Source: Paulownia fortunei
Taxonomy: Eukaryota > Streptophyta > Magnoliopsida > Lamiales > Paulowniaceae
Assembly (NCBI GenBank): GCA_019321725.1
Contig: CM033110.1
Span: 1,582,729 to 1,646,728 of the forward strand
DNA length: 64,000 bases
Direction of reading: 5' to 3'
The notes under the pieces are model-generated. The model did not search any database. It was given only the letters and a program-made list of their open reading frames with translations, and was not told where the DNA came from. This document shows, piece after piece, positions 61,831-64,000 of this stretch (position 1 is its first letter; every line of letters begins with the position of its first letter). Both the position numbers and the translations under genes were made by a program.

Positions 61831-63059
61831 GTAGCCAATTGAAATTTCTATAAACACCTTTTATTAAGACTAATTGATTTGAAATTTCAACTTATTTTTT
61901 CTCTTTCACAACTTCTGAATGTGATTGTTTGATGATGAATGTTTCCAACATGGCTCTCATGTTACTCCAATTTGATTGTCAAAAAAATAAAAGAACTTTC
62001 TCTTGCAACATAATTTCAAGAAAAATCAACTGGAGATAATTTAGGTAGTTAGAAATTTAAATTACAATTTTGACCAGTGATCTATGTTCATATGTTTTAT
62101 AATGTTTTAGGTTTCATTGTTCATTACTTGTAAGTTATTATCAAGTACACATCATGTTTAAGTTGACATCTAAATTGTAATTCCAACATGATATGAAACA
62201 AATTAATTCCTATAAATTAGATTAATTACTCGCAAAACTTCATATATCACAAGAATTTCACTACAGAAAACCAAATCAACATTTTGTAGATTTTGTTGGA
62301 ATGAATTAAAGATTTGTTCACGTGCAATGCACATTCAACTTCAAATATTGCGACTTGGTGTATTGCTCACAATCCAGTTTTCTATTAGCTACTGATTTTA
62401 AATAATTACTTATCTTACTATAAATTAGTGATAAAATTTTAATGATATCATCCTTTATTAAGAGTAATGTCGCCAAGAGTATCAATTCTTCGTTTTCATA
62501 TTCTCATGAATCATTCAGAGACGTATGTTTCACGAGAAAACTTATTAAGTACACAGTGGAGTTCTCTAATTTGCCGTTTAACGTGCATTGACGTGTAAAA
62601 TTTGTGTTTTGTGAATGAAGAAACGAACCATGTTGAATTCTATCTAATTCTATGAATGACTATTTGTCAAACAACACTAAAATAATAAAAATTATCCTCT
62701 TTTTCAAATGGAAAATAATGCATGAAATTTTTAGTGTAAGGATCAAAACAAGTTTTTTTATATGACATAATTATACTTCGTGCATGAAATAGTACAACAT
62801 GAAATAAATCTCACCATCCTTATACTTCGTGCACCCTTTTTATGTAGTCTGACTGAACGAGAATGTTTCTTCCAGAGCTCCAAAGGCGGAGGTGGTCCTT
62901 CTCCAAGCATTGCATCTTTAAGGCTTTGAGGGCGGGAAACAAATACTCTCTTTTCTTCCCATATGCGTACGTATGAATAAAAGGATATTATCAATTAAGT
63001 TAAGTAATTTCAACCGATCAAAACCAATTTATTTGGTGCTCGCATGTCAAGATACATAA
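61831..63059. other. Intergenic, one unexplained minus-strand frame
   Basis: AT-rich apart from 62860-62960. There the minus strand has a GC-richer frame (62758-62994, 78 residues) with VSRPQSLKDAMLGEGPPPPL, which looks more protein-like than its surroundings. No known domain; could be an exon remnant. Confidence 0.3.
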
Positions 63060-63930
63060 GAATGTGCTCTTACATTGTGCACTAAAGATTAAGATATTGC
63101 ATATTCTTAATCATGTAAATTACATACGTTAAAAATGTGATTTTTTTATTGAAAAACTTATTTACTATCAGGTCAATTGATATAGTTTAATTCTTACTAT
63201 CAGTAATAATAAATAAATTTGATCTGAATATTTATAAGACTATTTATATGAAAACATATCAAAGACGTCATCTTATTTGAATATTAACGAATTGATATTA
63301 AAAGAAAACTTCATACATAGTTTACAACGATCAAAATAATTTTAAATCAACAATTGCACGAACAATTTCTTTTTTTTTTTCAACAGAACCAAAAAGAAAT
63401 GGATAGTACAACAGCACGAGAATAAAGAAGTGAAATTCAAAAGTCATTGAATTACTGATCAATATTAAGTTTATAACCATCATACGTGAAATGCATCAGT
63501 ATGTAGTAATGAAATTCGGGATTAACAAGATTATTTTATTTAGTTTCTAGGTACCCTTATTTTATTTTCTAGATTAGTTTAATTGCACATTGCATATAAT
63601 GCACACAAATATATCTAATCTAATACATTTTATAATAACAAATTATGTATTCTTATGATTAATTTAATGATACTGAGTAGTTAGAGTCATCTTTATTTTC
63701 TTCTCTTTTTGTTTTGTTTTTGTTTTGTTTTTGTTTCATATGTAGATTAATTTCTTAATACATCTCCATTAGTGGTCAATTTACATGTAACATTTTTTTG
63801 TACAAAAAGATTATGAATTCACTTTACTCTTGCCCAAGTCACCCCCCCCCCCTCCGCCCCCTCCCCCCAATAAAAATAAAATCAATTATCAAAGTGCAAG
63901 TCACGTGCATTTATGCTATTATACAAAGCA
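63060..63930 (+). repeat. Diverged direct duplication, copy 2
   Basis: Second copy of the 60350-61083 segment. It includes a (TTTTG)n run at 63697-63735 and the poly-C tract near 63841-63866 that the first copy lacks. Confidence 0.8.
63841..63868. repeat. C-rich tract
   Basis: Runs of C interrupted by CTCCGCC and T. Third long C tract in the window. Confidence 0.85.
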
Positions 63931-63939
63931 ATGTTGTCA

Positions 63940-64000
63940 AAATCGGAGCGAATCGATCGGTTCAACCAGTCCAATCAGGAACCGAAAGTCGATCCGGTCC
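63940..64000. repeat. Start of a GGTTCAACC-type dispersed repeat at window end
   Basis: AATCGATCGGTTCAACCAGT and GATCCGGTCC words match the style of the repeat segments at 3060-3480, 12820-13260 and 34080-34680. Cut by the window end. Confidence 0.4.

Noticed and set aside
60350..63930. Calling the direct duplication a definite LTR retrotransposon
   Set aside because: Repeat edges do not show TG...CA ends, a primer-binding site or polypurine tract that I could support.

Overview
The window reads as nuclear DNA of a flowering plant, most likely a eudicot. It is very AT-rich, genes are sparse and intron-split, and the gene families are plant-typical: a GH17 beta-1,3-glucanase with an X8 domain, a RING-CH membrane ubiquitin ligase, a RING-H2 ligase, and a Mutator-like transposon carrying a plant mobile domain. 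Species cannot be told from the sequence. There is no operon structure, CRISPR or bacterial feature.

Layout. 1-11 kb is intergenic with a tRNA-derived SINE (1002-1263), microsatellites and AT-rich dispersed repeats. 11.2-14.3 kb holds a two-exon gene for an extremely acidic, probably nuclear protein, with a leader intron. 15.47-22.31 kb is one decayed Mutator-like element (MULE). Both of its genes are on the minus strand: a MuDR-type transposase followed by a multi-exon plant-mobile-domain (PMD) gene. GCGCAA-core palindromes are clustered just inside both ends. 24.4-30.5 kb is a seven-exon RING-CH E3 ligase gene; its 2.7-kb intron 4 contains a piece of mitochondrial DNA with a trnY remnant. 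30.5-36.7 kb is intergenic with a hAT-type MITE that has an 8-bp target duplication. 36.8-37.8 kb is a small single-exon gene of unknown function followed by a broken tandem copy. 39.4-40.5 kb is a 155-bp tandem repeat array interrupted by a foreign insert. 45.0-45.5 kb is an intronless RING-H2 gene on the minus strand. 51.4-56.8 kb is the GH17-X8 glucanase gene; its first intron carries a 426-bp TRIM retrotransposon. 58.45-59.44 kb is a non-autonomous hAT-like element with a perfect 8-bp target duplication. 60.35-64 kb contains two diverged copies of a ~0.7-kb segment in direct orientation.

How the genes relate. They do not form a pathway. The two ubiquitin ligases (one RING-CH, one RING-H2) are unrelated and 14.5 kb apart. 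The glucanase is probably a GPI-anchored cell-wall enzyme. The main biological interest is the mobile-element record: a MULE that has captured or co-evolved with a PMD gene, whose many stop codons are mostly of the kind expected from C-to-T decay of a methylated element.

Limits. Splice sites were read by eye from reading frame, GT/AG borders and family resemblance; no transcript data or database search was available. The 5' end of the glucanase gene does not join in phase and is left open.
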